Counted from the first letter of the stretch, positions 11,504 through 25,931 are shown. The stretch: DNA of 64,000 bases from Marchantia polymorpha subsp. ruderalis (GCA_037833965.1 AP031357.1:17318001-17382000); one strand, 5' to 3'. Notes: a model not told the origin generated them from the sequence alone. Numbers and translations: made by a program.

Positions 11504-14131
11504 ATGGATGCAGCTTCTTCCAGTAATATCCAGCGAATGAAGCAAGTAATTGCGGGACTGTTGCCTAAGGTAATCTACGTGCCTCCATAACACCCCTATA
11601 GCCTGTGGGCGGGGAAGCCACCGTGGTTGTGTTTTTGTCTCTAGTCAATTGCTTTGGTTGGGTAAACACCCAAATATTTTTCGTCACTTCAACTCAGAGC
11701 GCCCCCTTTTTCCCTTTGAACCTAGACAAATCTGGGTTTGAACAGAGAAATGTAGAAGCTTCATAATGTGATCACTACGTATAACCTTTTCGCAGAACAA
11801 GATGACACAGTAGTGGAAATCTTCATTTCCCATTAAATGATTGTGGTTGACATGCCTCATTCGCTACTCGTTCGCTCTTATTGGACTACCTTCTGAATCC
11901 CAAGAAATAAATTTCCTGCCAATATCTGGTTATTGTAGAAACAATGAAGAGAAATTACGAAGCGATAAAGAGGAAATTTTACAGCCCGTTGATGACCCAG
12001 CGAGCAAGCCTAACTAGTATGCGTGAAGAGTCCAGTTTAAGCAAGCTGAACGAAGAATCGTGCACAAGCGAACCTGATGTAAGTTACTGTCAATCGGCCA
12101 AACATATTTTACCGGAGTAGATCGCCGTTAGTGAGTCTCCTGTGGCGAGAGACAAGTACAGAAGTAATGCGGCATGTTCAAAGATTTTCGTACATCTCTC
12201 ACAACTTTGGTTTTTGAAAGAATCAGACGTTAGAATTTGCGAACACAATTTCAAGCTCACAGCCTCAAGGCCCAGAATCGATCAATGCATGCACTCAGTC
12301 ACGTGTGTCAGCTCCAGAAAGTGGAGAGAATGGCAGCAGGGAGACGGAGAGTCCGAAATTCCTCTCTCAACTGGGTAAAAGAGCAGTTGTCCGTCCATTA
12401 TTCCAGAAACCCCAGCGGTAAGGCGAACACTGTAAGAGATCCAAATATATCACAAACACGATCGACATGTGTTGAATTATCTTTGCAATGAGACAGAATA
12501 CGCGTGCTCGATGCTGGTTGTGAATTTGAAGGACGAACTTTTATTGATAGATGCATATGATTCTGATATATCCTAAAGACAGGATGATTTAGTGAATCAA
12601 AGCTTGGATAGGTTTGTTATTCCACTGTTGATATTGCGTTAGTATAATACGTCCAAACAGTGCTGAGTTCCATTGTAAGGCGAGTTGAGAATTTAGTACA
12701 CATAAATGCATGGATTTTGCCTAAAAACGAAATCTCTTGTTTCTTGGCTTCAAGTTTTGAGCAACTGTCATGGGATGATCTTCATTGCAGACAATCAAAA
12801 CTACAACGGACTACGCTAACCGCTGGCCAAAAACTTACTGTCAGCCATACTGAAGACGTTTTGCAACAATTTGAGGATACTTTGATGCATCCCGTGACGC
12901 CAACTTCGTCTAAGGAAAAACCTTTTCTGGTACGCTTGTACAAAGGATGCGAAAGGCCATGACACCTACCGGAACTTACCATCGCACTGCATATTTAATA
13001 ACAATGTTCATTAGAAGTTTGTTCTGACATTGCTAGTGTTGGAACATCTATTTTTGAGCTAGGACTTTAAGCAATAGTCACTGGTGACACTTCAGTGCTC
13101 CTTCATGGATTCAAGTAGTTTTTTGTCGAGGGTACGAGAAATAATGCAGTATTTTATTTGTCTGTCAGGAGATAATACCATCATCAAGTATACCAAACAT
13201 TGAATACCTAAAGATTGGCAATGAATCCAGCTACTCTACAACTTTAGGTAAGAAATAATCTCAAGAACCTCCTAGGCATTACACCTTTTGTGTTATGGTA
13301 CAAATCATTGGAAATCCATAATATTCTGCATGACTACTTTCTACTTACTCGGAAATTGTAAGATCTCACAGAATAGCGAGTCAGATGACTTTGCAGTCTG
13401 ACAATGTTTTCGGTCCCAGTGTCTAACCTGGCAGGATTAGTACAGAAGCTACAGAAACCGTCCGAGCAAGCTCTCCAAGTAAAAAAAGATGTGGTGCGCA
13501 AGTTACAGATTCTCCTGGTTCCACGTGCGTGTCCCCGTGCGCTTGGAGAAAGCTCTGGAGTTTCCAAGCATTTTACATCCGTCATACTGACGATACTCGG
13601 GAATCCCAAAACTGGTAACCATGCGGATCGGTACGAAGCACTGTAACCAGATTTTCGACTTGAATACTACAGTTGTGCATGCACAGCATGCCCGTGAGGG
13701 AATGAATTTAACAAGGGTGTTTGTTCCATTTCTGTGAGGTGGCTTTACCACGCTTGAGTATATATGAACCATGTACATTCTTAGTCGGCACCATGACAAG
13801 ATCAAATGTTAAAGAGGTTTAGAATCGTATGCAGTTGACATGGTTCTACCTCATCTTGTCATTCGATCCATAATTGTCCTTCACCTAACTCCCAGCTGCT
13901 ATAAATATTGGACAGGAAGTTCACCAAAGAGGACAACATGTCCACAGAATGGGAGGGCGCCTTTTCCTCAAAACATCCGTTGACAAGAACTGCCAAAAAC
14001 TGCATGCTTGTTTTAAAGGAGAAAAACTCAGAAGAATCGCTTTACGAAACTCAGACCTCGGAATTCCGCGGAATCTGGTCTTCAAAGAACCTGCAACTGG
14101 CAGAGGTTTCGGCTTGTATGATGCAGAGTGA
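11504..14131 (+). CDS. Uncharacterised protein, 307 aa, 7-exon model
   Basis: I do not recognise the family. Exons 11504-11569, 11950-12078, 12221-12417, 12791-12929, 13169-13247, 13420-13517 and 13916-14131 join with GT-AG borders and matching phases into one frame of 307 residues ending TGA. The weakest border is the acceptor at 11949, because the more typical AG at 11938 would give a stop in this frame. The N-terminal 90 residues are basic and Ser-rich, residues 65-175 look disordered with Ser/Pro/Gln, a short amphipathic helix rich in Leu/Lys/Gln lies at about 203-235, and the C-terminal 70 residues are basic and end GFGLYDAE. There is no signal peptide or membrane segment. The composition would suit a nuclear or chromosome-associated protein, but that is inference. 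It converges on the TMEM245-like gene. Confidence 0.55.
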
Positions 14132-14799
14132 CTTTGAATTTTTAACTCTCATTCAATAAACAAGCTGAGTTCTGTGAACATCCAGAAAGTACACTGGGTT
14201 GAAAATTTTGTGCTTCAATCAGCCTAAAGCTTGCATTTGATTGTGAGACAAAAAAATCAGATCTTTGTGTGTGCAGCGGCATAGGGAGTATGGGCAGATG
14301 ACCACAATTTGCTGAAAAAGTTGAAACTTCGTTTGACCTTCCTCCTCTAATCGTAGTAGTACACGGTCGAAGTTTCTACTTCCTACACTTCTGCGGCCTG
14401 CTTCATCAACAAACTGAAAGCTGTGGAAGATATGGTCCACTGAGTCATATCGAGGCTCTGCAAATACTGCCAAGGCAAAAAGCACCGGTCTTCCTGGTAT
14501 TTACCTAACCGTTATCATAACCTGTTGTATTGCGGTATATTCATTAAAGCTCATTTACTATCTCCAATATTCACACAAACGATCCTATACACTATCTAAT
14601 CTTCAGAGGGACCTAGTCCTTCAGTGATGGTCCTTCCGGTTCAGTTCAGTTCAGAGTGGACATATCCAGAAGTAGGATGGACCAAGTCTTTTGTGTTACA
14701 ATCGGTTTTGTCACAAAAAATTCGAGACGAGCAGTACACAAAAGAGGTTAACATGTTCATCTGATTCACTGGCCGCTAGGAGACTCCACATATCGCCAT
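14132..14799. other. Intergenic DNA between convergent genes
   Basis: About 670 bp separate the stop of the 307-aa gene and the stop of the TMEM245-like gene. An 88-codon minus frame at 14219-14485 has no family resemblance. The region probably carries the two 3' UTRs. Confidence 0.45.
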
Positions 14800-17577
14800 T
14801 CACTTGTTGCTATCCGCATTCAACACGAACTCCCCATACAAGTTCTTTGTAGCTATCAAAACTGTCATCAACAACGGGCCCATGATCGCACCCTGCAACA
14901 AGCATCAAGCAATAAGAATCAGATCGGGTGAATGACTTTTATCTGCATCTAGTCGATGATGTTAGTCAGATATAATCTAACATACATTTCTTCCTTCGTG
15001 CGATGTGTTCAGACACATTGCACGCTGAGGATCGTAGCAGATCCAGGAACCAGGACACATCATTTCAGAATAGGTTCCAATTTGCTGTGTCCCGGTGAAT
15101 TTAATCATGAAATGGGGAATTGGTATCCTTGCATTACGAGTCCCAATTCTTTCAATTTGCAACCGTACTTTTCGTTCCGTTAGTGCTGCGAATTTCTTGA
15201 CAATTAAGAAGCCATCAGTTCCTCTCACTGTGGCCGACTTGTGATAAGTAAAACTGCAGAGGAGGGCTGACAGAAATTCTCGTCAATGATTGACTGTGGC
15301 CATCGAACAATAAACACGCCGAGCATTGACATTCCACCGGTTGTCAACTTCCGCAAGCTTGACGATACGGCTCAAGGACCAAATTCGTGCGACTCGATTG
15401 CATTCTTGTATGGGCTGGCGGAATGAACAACAGCTGCTGCGGTGAGCATGAATGGGCGAATCGAGAAGAAGATAGAGGCAGCTTCTTACCTCTAGAGCCG
15501 GAGTGAAGAGCGCCATGCCGCCAGCGATACTGAGTCCGGTAAGGTAAGCGTTGTGCCCAGGAATTTCGCTGTGAATAGCGTCCACCCCAAAGTCCATAAC
15601 CCATATATGTACACACATAAGCACGATAGCCAGCACATAGTAACCCTCCATGGCCAGTTCTATACCCATGGGAATCGATGCGACCCAGTTGGGAAACAGG
15701 GGGAGCACAGCCTGCACCAGAGCGATCAGCGTCGAGCCGTAAAGGAAGTGGATGTCTGCGAACCGGAAGAGAAGCCACGTGAAAGAAGCTTGGAAGAAGG
15801 CCGTCTTCACAGTCGCAAGAAGCACGCTGCTCACGGTATGATCCAGAACGTTGGCGCAGCTCTTTCTGGTGGTCTCGGACAAGGGCACCATGTCAAGAAT
15901 TTGCTCCATCACTCCTCCGGCGCTGGACGTGATCAGGTAGTACAGCACGGAGAAGAAAACCACGGTTTGCGTCAGGAAGTTGAACAGACCGGCCGCCCCG
16001 GATGCAATGGTGCTCCAGACGAAGATGAGCATCGACGCGCCGCTCGCCACAAGGTTAGTGCCACTGTAAATGACCTTCTTTCCGACGTCCGAGGAGCTCT
16101 GAGCCAGCACTTTCGCCTTCTCCATAAAGTCCTCCCTTTTGATCTGGAAATGTTCCAAGAACAGGAGAAAAGCGGCCTCGATTTCCAACATTATACCCTG
16201 AACGTCGAATTCCCTCATCTTCGATTGCAATCCTCGCAGCTTCCCGACCAGAGGATGAGCCGATTCCGCATTGGCAGTTTTGTTGATGCGCTCGCCCTTC
16301 TTGTCCCTGTGTATGACTCCCATCAGAAACTCTTTGCCGACGTCCACCACTTCCGTCAAATTGTTGGCGGCAGCAAATGCATCGACCTGATGCATGAGTG
16401 CATCGTACCCCTTCACCACGTAATTGTCGATAAGCTCCGGCACTTTGTTCTCCTCGAGCCACTTGTTGAATCCCACGACCTCGGCGTAGTTGCTCTCCTC
16501 CAGATGAACCTTCAGCATCACCACAGCGTCCTTCCCTTCCAGCCCGACCTTGTACGAGAACAGAGCCAATCCGCCCACGGAGCCCAGAATCATCATGATT
16601 ATCAGTCCTACGGCCACGAGCGTGTGCAGGCTACTCGCGAGAGAACGCGAGATCCTCTGATTCGTAGCGATGGACACTCTCTTGATGGGGGCCACGGCCC
16701 ATTTCACCCAGCTCATCCTGCCGGCTGCCTGCCTGCCGTTCTGAGAAAGAGCACCTGTGAGATGGCCGACCTCCAGCCCAGTTCCTGCTGCATACATCAG
16801 AAGTCCGACGAAGGCCAAGAGCGACAGGTTGGCGGGTCCGAAGTACTCGAGCCCGAGCGTGAAGAAGGCGAAGGAGACGAGCCATTGGAAGAGCTTGGCG
16901 AATCCGACCGGCCTCGGCTGCCCTTCGCCCTTGCCCACAAAACTCAAGAACCCATCTCGGGCATCCAGCACGGTGCCCGCCAGAGCCTTGTAGATGGCGA
17001 TTGGCGGGGCGACCAACGACTCGACAAATCCGACCTGCAGAGGCTCGTTCCAGAACTTGACCAGCGCTTCTTGCACCTCGCGCAGGGGCATGGAGCACAA
17101 TACAGCCCACTGAATTGGCTTCCAAAAGTCCTCGAGCAGCCGGCCCACGCCGTAGAGCACCACCACCACGAGAGCCAATCCTGCATGGGCCATCGCGATG
17201 TAGATGGCCAGCTGGAAATTGGCCTCATTGAGTCTTCTTGGAATCGATTCTTCCGGAGGGAACAGAGGATTGTAATGCTCAATTACTCGCTGTTTGTCTT
17301 CGTCGTCAAACGCCTTGTCAACGCTGCTCTGCTTGCACGAATCTTGTTTCGCGTTCCGGGGAGTTCTTGCATCCCCCTTGTGCTTCTCCATCTCACGAGC
17401 TTTGGTGTCGTCGGCAGATCTTCCGAATGCGTTGTAGTGTAGCGCTGGGGAGCTGAACGAAGGGAATAGGCCAGTCGCCCGCGTGTTCAGTTGCAGTTTA
17501 GAAGCAGAATGAAACATATCGTTCCAAGATACAGGGCTGACGGGTCTGTTCCCATTCTCCACGTACTTGCCCCCCAT
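14800..17577 (-). CDS. TMEM245-like multi-pass membrane protein (AI-2E/PerM-type permease fold), 2 exons
   Basis: This is a member of the eukaryotic TMEM245 (C9orf5) family, which shares its C-terminal fold with bacterial AI-2E exporters; the substrate is unknown. Exon 1 (17577-15490, 696 codons) ends at a GAG|GTAAGA donor and joins in phase 0 to exon 2 (14892-14800), giving 726 residues. The spliced junction restores the family's ALE-GAIMGPL sequence and the tail KNLYGEFVLNADSNK. The first 120 residues are hydrophilic. The first membrane helix lies at about 124-147, followed by the conserved LLEDFWKPIQWAVLCSMPLR block. Other family blocks include RSLASSLHTLVAVGLI, SYKVGLEGKDAVVMLK, VLYYLITSSAGGV and AYLTGLSIAGGMALFTPALE. 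An upstream ATG is not needed, since the protein starts at a conserved NDMFHSAS-type N-terminal region. Without splicing the frame would run about 70 codons into the intron. Confidence 0.94.
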
Positions 17578-20500
17578 TACTTGCTCACACGGGCTAATTG
17601 TTTAAATGCTGTTCTATTCATTGATATCCAGATCTTGAAGTCTTCTGAGGGCGGATCATCTATCCACTGAAACCCCTCGCTCTAAGCCCCACAGTGCATT
17701 GTTTCAGTTTCCCTTGCCATGATGCTGCTCCTGCTGCTGATGAAGTACCGAGCACTCTGCTGCTGATCCATTGTCCATATCTCGCACCGAGGTCATCATC
17801 TTCCCTGATCCGCTTCCAATTTCCTGATCCTCACTCCAATTCAGATTATTGTGCTCGATCGTCCTGCTCCGTGACGTAATCTAGCTCTGCAACCCTTTCG
17901 TCTCACCAAAGTGCCGATGGCAATTTTGGTGAGAGAGAAGAAAGAGCATGTTAACTGGCAGTTGCCAACAGGAGTCGGTTTAAGGAGGTGGTGGTGGCAG
18001 CTACGTCCCTTCGGCAGAAGATTCACAGCCTACGAAGCTCATACAAAGACGGATCTGCATTGACTGAACAGTTGAAGGGAATAATCGTCTTGGTGACAGG
18101 AGAAGATCAGCCATGACTGCCGCCATCAGCAACAAGACACGGGCTGAGCAACGAGACAGCGAGCAGCGCAGGATCGCGAATGAAACCAGCAGGGCAGCAC
18201 ATCTGTGTGGGCCATGGTCCTCGGTAAAGTGCTCGTGGCTCTCGAATAATTTACTCCTATTCAGAAATTCACTGCCTCCAACAGTGACCTCGCCCCGGAA
18301 TGTGTCACGCAAGCTGTGCGACACTGAGAAAACACCTTGACCTTCTTCCTTCTTCTCTTTTTCGTCCGGTGGGGAGGAGGCCTCCACTCATCTGATGCAC
18401 GACTGTCTGTGTTGGTGAGACAATCTTCAGGATGTACTGTGGCCATGAACGTAGGAGAGCGCAATCGGGAACAAATGAGGGCGAGGTTCTCTTCAGAATT
18501 CCCAAAGTCTCCAGGCATGATTGTCTGTCTACGTTAGGCACAGGAGGTGTAAGTTGTGAAGGCAGGAGCGGAAAGTCCTCCTGGTCCACGTGTCGGACTC
18601 ACCACATGTACCCTGGGTCCCTGAGGGTGAACGTTCTCCAGCAGCCTGGCATCGCTAACATATGCCAAAGTTTGGCCATCACGATTCCAGCGGCTTCAGA
18701 ACTTCGGTCTTCTTCTTCATCCAGTCATCCCCGCAGTAGGAAATGAGCACTGCATGTAGAGGCAAGCCTGGTTTCGCGCCTAATTAGGAGGAACTTCATG
18801 TTCCCTTAGTGGTCCGATCTGGCGTTTATCTGCCCAGGGAAGAAACAAAGAGCGAGAACGACGTGCGGGACAAAGTTGTAGATTTTCCTTCTGTGGTGGA
18901 GCCTGAGCAGGCTGACTGAGGACAACTTCCTTGCTACTGATGACCTGATCTAATTGCTCTTTTGCATCTTTTCACCTATGTGTCTCTTCTCTTCTGCAGA
19001 ATGCTGTCCATGCAAGCGAGCATGCATTCTTCACTCCTTCCTTGCGTAGAACTTCTAAGCAACGAAAAGTGGAAAAGCTCATAATCTCCATGAGATGCAT
19101 TCCCTATCAGAGAGCTTTCTGACTCAAACAATCTCCTCGGAATCTTACTATTTCTGGCTTGTGAAGCCTGTGAAAGCAATCGCGAGGTCCATCTCCAAGT
19201 CGCCTGACAGCCCCGACTGTGGCACTCTCACTGCGAGAAACCTCCAAAGTAGTCATGTAGACTCTTACCACCTAATTTAGATATTCTACCGTACGCATCA
19301 CAGCCATGTACAAATAAGACTTAAGACCGACGAACAAATTCTCGACGAGATATTGATTTCACCCGTACAGTACTAAAGCTTGGACTCTCAACCCAGGTTG
19401 GAGAATTTTCGGTGGGTCCTCTAGGCACTCCTCCTCCGTGTTGTAAGGTGCGTTGCCAGTCAATCACTCCCCTTATCAACGAATGAAGACCTGCATCTGT
19501 CAAGACTGGTACATCTGACTTGTAGATCGCACAAAGGTATATTATTTGGTCCCTCTTCCCCGTAAGATCCCACAAGGGGAATGTAGTGATCTGAGAAAAC
19601 AGATCCAAATAATACATTTCACCCGACGAACTATGATCTTGAGCCTATCGAGGAACTTTTCGACAGATAATTTTATCTCCCGTGTCTAGAGGTGATTGAA
19701 TTTCAAGTCATGAATCGGCTAAAGCATGTATGGTACACTCTTTTGATCAAGTTTAATGTGTGAACATGAACCGAGTTCAATTACTCGGCCTTTACTTTCG
19801 TTGAGTTCAATCGACACAGTATTATTCCAGACAACTAGAACTGATTCTCCCGTGGGGTTAGATCTGATCTCGGGAACGACACAAATGGCATGGTTGTGAT
19901 TTGATTGGTATACAGGTCGAGTGATGCAAACAGGTATAGGACAAGACTTGCTTTTACACATCAACAGCGTACACTCCCGATGCCATGATGCTACTTCAGA
20001 TGAAGACCTTTTACCTCCAAATCACTGTAGGCCAGTGACAGGTGTGGAGGTTTTCCTCTATAGTGTTTGTGATTCTAGAAGGATTCATCAACTGGTCCAT
20101 CATGTCCACATTCTCAGGGTAGGGAGGTTAGTGGTGTTGCAAAAAAAGCAGAGGCCGGGAATATGCTTGAAGGTCTGCGAACGCAAATCAAAGCTACCTG
20201 TGTAGGACCAGGTGCGTTCCCGCCTTCCCCTTCTTTATGCGGCAGCTTATCCGATCCTTCAATCATTCAACTTTTATTTCTTGTCTCTTTTCTCTTTACT
20301 TGAAGTGTCTGTTCATTTTTCATCTCTTGAACGAAGGAAAAAAAGAACTCGAACTTCGGAAATAACCTGCTAGAACCTTGCATCATGCTGCAGTACAAGG
20401 ACGGAGGTGCTCAGATCTAGTGCAGGTACCGATTACTCGTTCTCAAGCCGGTCATGCCGTGGATTCTCACTACATGGTTCCTAAAACCATCATCAGGGGA

Positions 20501-20700
20501 GCACATTGACTCAGTACTAAAGCTTGCAAGCTTCTTCTGAGTTTGCCTCAACGCTACGGCCCTTATGAAAAAAACAAATCTTGTTGTCGCATCTGGTTTG
20601 CTGGCGATAGTGGGAGACCAAACAGAACCCTGACCATCGGGAGTAAAATTGATTCGTTGACGTCTATTGGTCTTTCTAGTAGCAACCCCTTTGGATCCCT
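17578..20700. other. Upstream region of the TMEM245-like gene, no gene recognised
   Basis: This is a mixed-composition stretch. The first few hundred bases should be the TMEM245 promoter and 5' UTR. Short frames such as 18113-18340 (+) and 19321-19617 (-) have donor-like GT sites nearby, but they show no similarity I can name and no consistent multi-exon model. A lineage-specific transcript or non-coding RNA cannot be excluded. Confidence 0.4.
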
Positions 20701-23700
20701 TTGAGACCTAAAACTTATAAAAACTGCTGTTCAGTGTTTTTTTACAATGGAAAAAATGTCGGCTTTTCAACAATATAAGATTAGAAAGAGCGTTTCACAG
20801 CATATTATTACATGTGTCACAAATCATTTTCATTACAAAGTGTAGACAGACTTATCATGTCCTATCATGTGTACCTTTATCTCTTTTTGATAACGGTTGC
20901 AGGCATTATTCTAAAATATTTAGTGTCGAGAGGATGCCCTAGGTTCAGGCCATTGGTTGTAATAATTCTTCCCGATCTTATTAAGAGTTGCGTCCTCTGG
21001 TTGAATGAAAGTACAAACTTAATTCAACCTTTCATGTAAGCTGCTAATCGTAAACTTAAATACACAACTCAAAGCAAATAATTATCTCAGATATCACTCA
21101 AAGGAGTCAAAGTCCAGAATCTCGCCAGTCCATCCGTTTTGCACTGCAAGTATAATCTGTAAAAACATCTGCATGGACTCTAAACTCCTTTGAACATGAT
21201 TGACAACTTTCTGGGGTACTTGATCAATCATGGAGAGAGTTGTGAATATTCAAACAGCGTACATGTTAATAATGGAGATTTGTTCTATATGCTGCGATCC
21301 AGATAAAAGGTGGTGAGGGTAGTAGAGTTAACTGCTAAGATCTAAGAAAAGTCATGTGGAATGTGCAATCTAAGCTTGAAACTTTTACCTTTTAGAAAAA
21401 GCATTGACCAAAGCTCGGACCGGATGCATCAACGCAAAAGTTTCTCCGTACCTCTAGGCATGGTTATGGAGAATTTCTGTGGATTGGTTCTCCTGTTACA
21501 TTCACGCGTCATGTAGGTTTGTGTGCATATGTTAGAAAACCCTCTGCAGAATCAAAGCGAGTGAGAATTTTATCATATATTTTTTTAATCAGGAAAGATA
21601 GAGAAATACCTTACTAACTTTTGTAGTGTGAACGTTCCAGATTAGATAAATACAAACTGATTGACGGCCTCCTCCGGCAAGGTAAGGAGACAACCGTTGT
21701 TGGGAAATAAATTGTGGCATCTAATGAAACTGTGCATCTTTCTGTCTCGGAGTTTGGTGAGAATCAAATTCTCTGCCATAAAGTTCACCTCAATTGTCAA
21801 AGAGTTAGTGCATTGTACTGTAATGCATTACAATACTTGGACTCTTGTGATGCAAAATGTTTATTCATCCCTGAAGGACCAACATCTGGTTTGGAACCTG
21901 ACCTCCTTTGATTATAGATCTACTGTCAATAGATATAGAATACCAAGAGGGAAGAATAGGTTTTAAAGCAAGCACTACACGTGAAAAGTATTGATGTAGA
22001 GGGAAAGTTTCCTAGAGGAAGAAAGTGATATATTCTTGGATTTAGTCACAAGGGCATAACTATTCAAGTTGTCCCACGTCCACCCACTTCTCCTACCTCT
22101 GCCGCTGCAGGAACAAACCCCACCTAAACTTTCCATTTTTTCATGCAAAGTAGTCATCCACAATTTGGCTTACAAAACTATGAAAATGTTGTGATTGATG
22201 TGTCAGTGTAACTTTGCATCATATATCTATACCTTTGATCAACTGCTTAATAAATCGAATGAATACGGAGATGACATTTCACATGTAAGTTTGGGCAGCT
22301 TCTTATTCCTCTAGGAGTAACAACGAAGATAGAACCAATAATTCAAATCATCATGACTTGATTGAATCTTAATAACAAGACACATTGAAACCCCATATTG
22401 AGTATATGGTAACGAATTTGGCAAAGTATCAATGATTGTGTTAAAATATGACAAGAGAAATTCAATATTCACAATATATTACTTTATTCCATACATGTTT
22501 ATTGTTACATTCTGTACCAATATCTTTCCATAAAATGAGAAACTGGAGATTCTCTTGTCTATCTACAATGTGCTATTGTTGATATTGCAAAGTTAGTACT
22601 TACTTCAGTCCTACATATCTTTTCCACTTCTAGATCCATATTTCTCCACAGCAGATTGAATTTACCAAACCATGAGGTTGTGATGTGCATTTTTTTGACA
22701 TTGGAGTAGTTTTTAGATTTAATCTAGATTTAACTTTTATAATATATAGATATTGATATCTCTTTTGCATACATTATTAAAGAACAACAAAGAGCTATTG
22801 TACTATCTGCCACTACAAGTCAATCAGAAATCACATTGCAAAGCTTTTGATTAGTTTGTTCATAGAAATCAAATTATGTGTTTTTAAAAATATGAAACAC
22901 ATCATATAGACTTAGAGTTTACATTGGCGGAGGAGTTTGATTACTTCAACGTTAGTTATGTTTAATAATTTGAAAGATGGCACTATCAAAGTATTGAGTA
23001 TATTTTGTTTGTCGAAATTTTTTAAATTTCAGAGAAATATACGATAAATATAAATGACAAACACTCATTTTAGATATATCACAATTGTTTCAGAAAAAAT
23101 CTCAAACCTATACACATAAAAAAATCAATTCAAATGTGATTAGATGTAGATGAACTTATTAATGTGGAAGATTTGCATGTGGTGTTTGATATTATCTGAT
23201 ATAGAACTAGATCTTGACCATTACTTATTTGGATTGTTTGTTCTAAATGCATGAGAATTAACGAAATATTTCACGACATCATAAATCTTATTTTGTGGTG
23301 CTTTAGCACAGAAAATTACATATTTGTTCAATGAATATGATAGACATATATATTATCATTTTTTGCTTATAAAACATTCATTACATCTTTGTTACTACAT
23401 ATATACATGCATGATAATATATTTGGTTGGACTGGTAACTTTGTTGTTCAAATTAAATCATAGGTTAAAAGCATGTTATGCCTATATATTTGTTGTCAAT
23501 ATGATTCAAACATTAAAACGTGTCATTTCAAATATTGAAGTGATAGTATGATGCATCAATAACATTCACACACAAAATTATACTTTTAGATTTTTACATT
23601 TTTGTTGAATTTTAAATATTTTAAAATCATAATATAATGAAAACTTTTTTTCAAGTTAATTAACTGATCAATCATTTGGTTGGAAAAATATTATTAAATA

Positions 23701-25600
23701 AATATTTTTTAAAATGATCAATAATTATAATTTATTTATCAATTTAATAATATTTTATCATTTCAGGCAATAATTTTGCTTACGCATATATTGAAAGATT
23801 TTGACAATCATCTTTTCATTTGTTGATGAAAAGTCATTTAAAAAATATGATGTCACATGTAGTATTGAAAATAATATACATAGAATATTAATCGATATGT
23901 TTAAAAGATTATTAAACTGATTATATATGTGAGTGCAAATCATACAAAACCTTAGTCCACAGTAACTATTAATTATCATGCGTCATCACAAGCATAACAT
24001 GTCTAATGGCATCATGATGGTTTATGTTTACTTTTAAATGAGTATCAAACAATGAAAATTGTTGCTGAATTTGAAATAATATTAAATGCATATACGAGCA
24101 AGAAAGATACAAGCGAATTAAAAATATGCATGTAAATACTGATTATTGTAAAGCGCATATTAATTTATATGGTGTAATTCAACAAAGAAGTTAGCTGAAT
24201 TTATGAATCAAAAAATAACGAGCCAATTGTCATTTACATAATTGTTTGATAAAATAAATTGATAGATGTGTAGAAAAATTTTAGATATTGCAACCTGAAA
24301 TAAAAGTCCTTGGATCTTACAGGCATAGTTGAATTAAGTGAGAGAGCAGAGGTCAGTGATATATTTCTGAAATATGTATTTGCTTATTTCCATATGCTTT
24401 ATTTTCATAAAGTTCATAAAGTTGCTTGTTGGTAGAATATATAAACATATTTTGTTTCTACATTTTTGCATTCAAATGCCATGAAACATATTTTTTTAAA
24501 TGCAAAAATGCAAAATGCAAAAAATTTCATATATTAATGACATACTATATTTTGAAAAAACATAAAAAATAACTTTGAACTATAAATGGAAATTTTAGAT
24601 TATTATAGAAACTGATATACTGTGCATATAATACCAATCATTTGAAGTTTGCAACATCATAAAGACTTTTTACCTATATTTTGTGTATGTTTTTTGTTTG
24701 TGATTTGGAATATGAGTATTTTTTGAATTTAGATGCACGTGTCATACTTAAGTTTGTGGCTAGCATGTCATGATACATAGATAAGCATAAGTCGTTTTGT
24801 ATGATTTATTGTGCAAATGAATGGTACTGTCAGTAACAAATAGTAAAACTTAAACCTAGATCTACTCGGACAAATAATGATAATTTTGGTTTGAGAATTT
24901 GTAATAATGAATATATTGATAAATTGTAATAAGAAGAGTATTTTTTAGATCAATATTTGTAGAGCTTGATCTTTCACAACCAAACCACATCATTTAAAAA
25001 AGTCTCACATGTAACAATTGATTGTATTGATTGCTGCTTACATGCTTATTTTATTATCATAATTCAAATTGAACTGCATCACAATGTTTTGATATCGATG
25101 AGTGATAAACTTTACTCCTAGTAGATTGTCAAGAAATTATCTCCTGGATGTATCATATTTCAGGTATATGTTCCTAAGTTATCTCAATGTTAACATATAC
25201 CACTGAACCGGTGCCCCGGCTACTTTAAGGGTACACATTACTCCAGAGTCATGTAATCAGTTAGTATTAGTTTCGGATGGTTTGATATCGAGCTTTTCAT
25301 CTTTTCTTCTTCCACTATCATATAACATTAAGCTGGTCCTTTTGATGCTCTAGAAAATAACGTCGAGACGTAACGTTGAGGCTCAAACGTACTCTCTGAT
25401 GAAAAGATTTACAACGGATATCCAACAAGTCAACATGTTTAACATATTGTGATAGTTATGACAACTAGCACTGATATCCATCTCGCCTCTTCACACTCGA
25501 CGGAAGACTATTAAAAGCTCGAGGGGCACAGACAATGGCACCATCTAATGAGTCGAATAATAACATCGAATCGCTCCGCCATTCCAGAAATGGATGGAGA
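20701..25600. other. AT-rich intergenic island
   Basis: No coding sequence is recognisable. Composition becomes strongly AT-rich from about 22.2 to 25.2 kb, with runs of A/T, no long frames (longest about 75 codons) and no detectable terminal repeats. It may be old, decayed transposon DNA, but no diagnostic domain remains. Confidence 0.5.
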
Positions 25601-25931
25601 TGATAAATAATTATATATTTTTTATTCATGGAAATGCAGACAGAAGTGCTAATTTAGTGCGGGGTAGGGCTAGACTCGCCCAATGTGGCAATAGCGCGCC
25701 CTCCTACTCTGGCCTGCTTCAAAATTCAAATACTTGAGAACTGCGATTGCCTCGACGGCGATGCCGAAACGGGACGCGTCCTGGACTTCGAGGCGATCAG
25801 CGATCGGGGGATTGAGCTTGCGCACGCTCGAGGAGGAGCAGGCCATGGCTCACAGGATTTGGGGACACGCGATAGTGAGATCGAGTCGTCAGTGAGGTGT
25901 GTCCAGGTCGAGAATCAGGCGCAAATTCAAC

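Noticed and set aside
15283-15489. Extension of the TMEM245 frame past 15490
   Set aside because: The frame crosses a GTAAGA donor directly after the conserved ALE. Splicing to 14892 restores the family C-terminus, so the extension is intron.
15553-17442. 629-codon open frame on the plus strand
   Set aside because: It is antisense to the large exon of the TMEM245-like gene. Its translation is His/Gln/Arg-rich with no family resemblance, while the minus strand matches the family along its whole length; the codon bias of the real gene keeps the opposite frame open.
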